DNA from: Nocardia thailandica NBRC 100428
GTDB lineage: Bacteria > Actinomycetota > Actinomycetes > Mycobacteriales > Mycobacteriaceae
Reading direction: 5' to 3'
Assembly (NCBI RefSeq): GCF_000308795.1
Contig: NZ_BAGK01000024.1
Coordinates: forward strand, 1-34,240
DNA: 34,240 nt
Shown: positions 33,865 through 34,240 of the stretch, in pieces
How positions within the stretch are numbered: position 1 is the first letter of the stretch
Layout of the letters: every line of letters starts with the position of its first letter
Program-made: the position numbers and the translations under genes
The notes under the pieces: generated by a model
What the model was told of the DNA's origin: nothing
What the model saw: only the letters and a program-made list of their open reading frames with translations
Database searches by the model: none

Positions 33865-34240
33865 ATGGCCACAGGTCGCATGGTGCGCGTGCTTGCCGCT
33901 GCGAGTGTCCTGGCCGGTTGTGCGCTACTCGGGCCCGCAGTGGCCTTCGCCGCGCCCGATTCGGTCGTCCTCACGCAGGGGCCGGGCAACGGCAACGGCA
34001 ATGGCAACGGCAGCGGGAAGCCCGGCAACGGCGGAGGCAACGGCCCCGCCGCGCAGCCGAACGGCAACGGTTCGGGCAGCAACGGGGCCCAGGGCCCCGC
34101 CCGGCCCGCCGCGCCCGGCGGTGATCCCGGCAACGGCAACCCCGGCAACGGCAACCCCGGCAACGGCAACCCCGGCAACGGCAACCCCGGCAACGGCGGT
34201 GGCGGACCCCGTTTCGTCGACGACGAGTGGGAGCCCCTCG
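33865..34240 (+). CDS. secreted or lipid-anchored Gly/Asn/Pro-repeat protein (partial)
   Basis: An open frame starting at ATG 33865 runs to the window edge (125 codons visible, 3' end missing). The N-terminus is an export signal: MATGRMVRVLAAASVLAGC then ALLGPAVAFAAP. Two readings compete: a lipoprotein with lipobox LAGC (Cys19), or a Sec protein cut after AFA (residue 29). The mature part is very rich in Gly, Asn, Pro, first as irregular GNGNGNG and then as PGNGN repeats (about 88-112), ending at GGGGPRFVDDEWEPL, where a folded domain may begin. Function unknown; such low-complexity linkers often span the cell wall. Confidence 0.75.
   Translation, partial: MATGRMVRVLAAASVLAGCALLGPAVAFAAPDSVVLTQGPGNGNGNGNGSGKPGNGGGNGPAAQPNGNGSGSNGAQGPARPAAPGGDPGNGNPGNGNPGNGNPGNGNPGNGGGGPRFVDDEWEPL
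34126..34197 (+). repeat. 15-bp tandem repeat encoding PGNGN
   Basis: The unit CCCGGCAACGGCAAC occurs four times without change (34126-34185) and a fifth time for 12 of 15 bases. The repeats are in frame with the gene at 33865, so gain or loss of units changes length but keeps the frame. Confidence 0.92.

Noticed and set aside
33918..34193. Two open frames overlapping the repeat protein (plus 33918-34124; minus 33696-34193)
   Set aside because: The 15-bp repeat keeps all frames open; the signal peptide and start belong only to the frame beginning at 33865.
34126..34197. CRISPR-like repeat cluster
   Set aside because: Units are 15 bp, directly adjacent without spacers and in coding frame, so it is a protein repeat.

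Overview
The window is very GC-rich, uses many GTG starts and ATGA/GTGA gene overlaps, and carries an actinobacterial cholesterol/steroid catabolic island. Gene content and KstR/KstR2-type operators point to a mycolic-acid actinomycete (order Mycobacteriales). Nocardia or a close relative such as Rhodococcus is my best guess; the species cannot be told from this sequence alone.

Layout. (1) 1-4953 is an accessory region: a divergent SDR/HxlR-regulator pair with a paired operator, a GNAT acetyltransferase, a DUF433 protein, a YdeI-like protein, and a TetR regulator divergent from a saccharopine-dehydrogenase-like protein. (2) 4957-10245 is the ring A/B module: hsaA-hsaD-hsaC-hsaB on the minus strand, divergent from kshA and a small cysteine-containing partner on the plus strand, with KstR-like boxes between them. 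(3) 10272-15692 is a second accessory block: secreted lipase, TetR regulator, DUF427 protein, deazaflavin-dependent nitroreductase-like protein, and an MFS exporter with its MarR regulator. (4) 15855-25459 is the first ring C/D module (KstR2 regulon): fadD3, a crotonase, fadE31, fadE32 and fadE33 on the minus strand, divergent from fadE30, ipdF, kstR2 and fadA6 on the plus strand. (5) 25474-28371 is an interruption with a secreted Trp-rich protein, a formate-dehydrogenase-like molybdoenzyme under a CRP/FNR-type palindrome, a 33-residue small ORF and a 34-bp perfect palindrome. (6) 28407-33708 is the second ring C/D module: echA20-ipdA-ipdB-ipdC on the minus strand, divergent from two SDR genes (Rv3549c- and Rv3548c-like) across a second KstR2-type site. 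(7) The right edge holds the start of a secreted Gly/Asn/Pro-repeat protein.

How the genes work together. KshA 9-alpha-hydroxylates the 3-ketosteroid so that ring B opens. HsaAB hydroxylates the resulting phenol to a catechol, HsaC cleaves it, and HsaD hydrolyses the product, leaving HIP (rings C and D with a propionate side chain). FadD3 makes HIP-CoA, the KstR2 ligand. FadE30, IpdF, IpdC, EchA20, IpdAB, FadE31-33 and FadA6 then degrade rings D and C. kshB, hsaEFG and the mce uptake genes are not in the window.

The main surprises are a 45-bp near-copy of the fadA6 3' end fused in inverted orientation to the end of ipdC, a 4-bp difference between two otherwise identical KstR2 promoter blocks, a crotonase lacking both canonical catalytic glutamates, a four-cysteine protein translationally coupled to kshA, and the molybdoenzyme sitting between fadA6 and ipdC.
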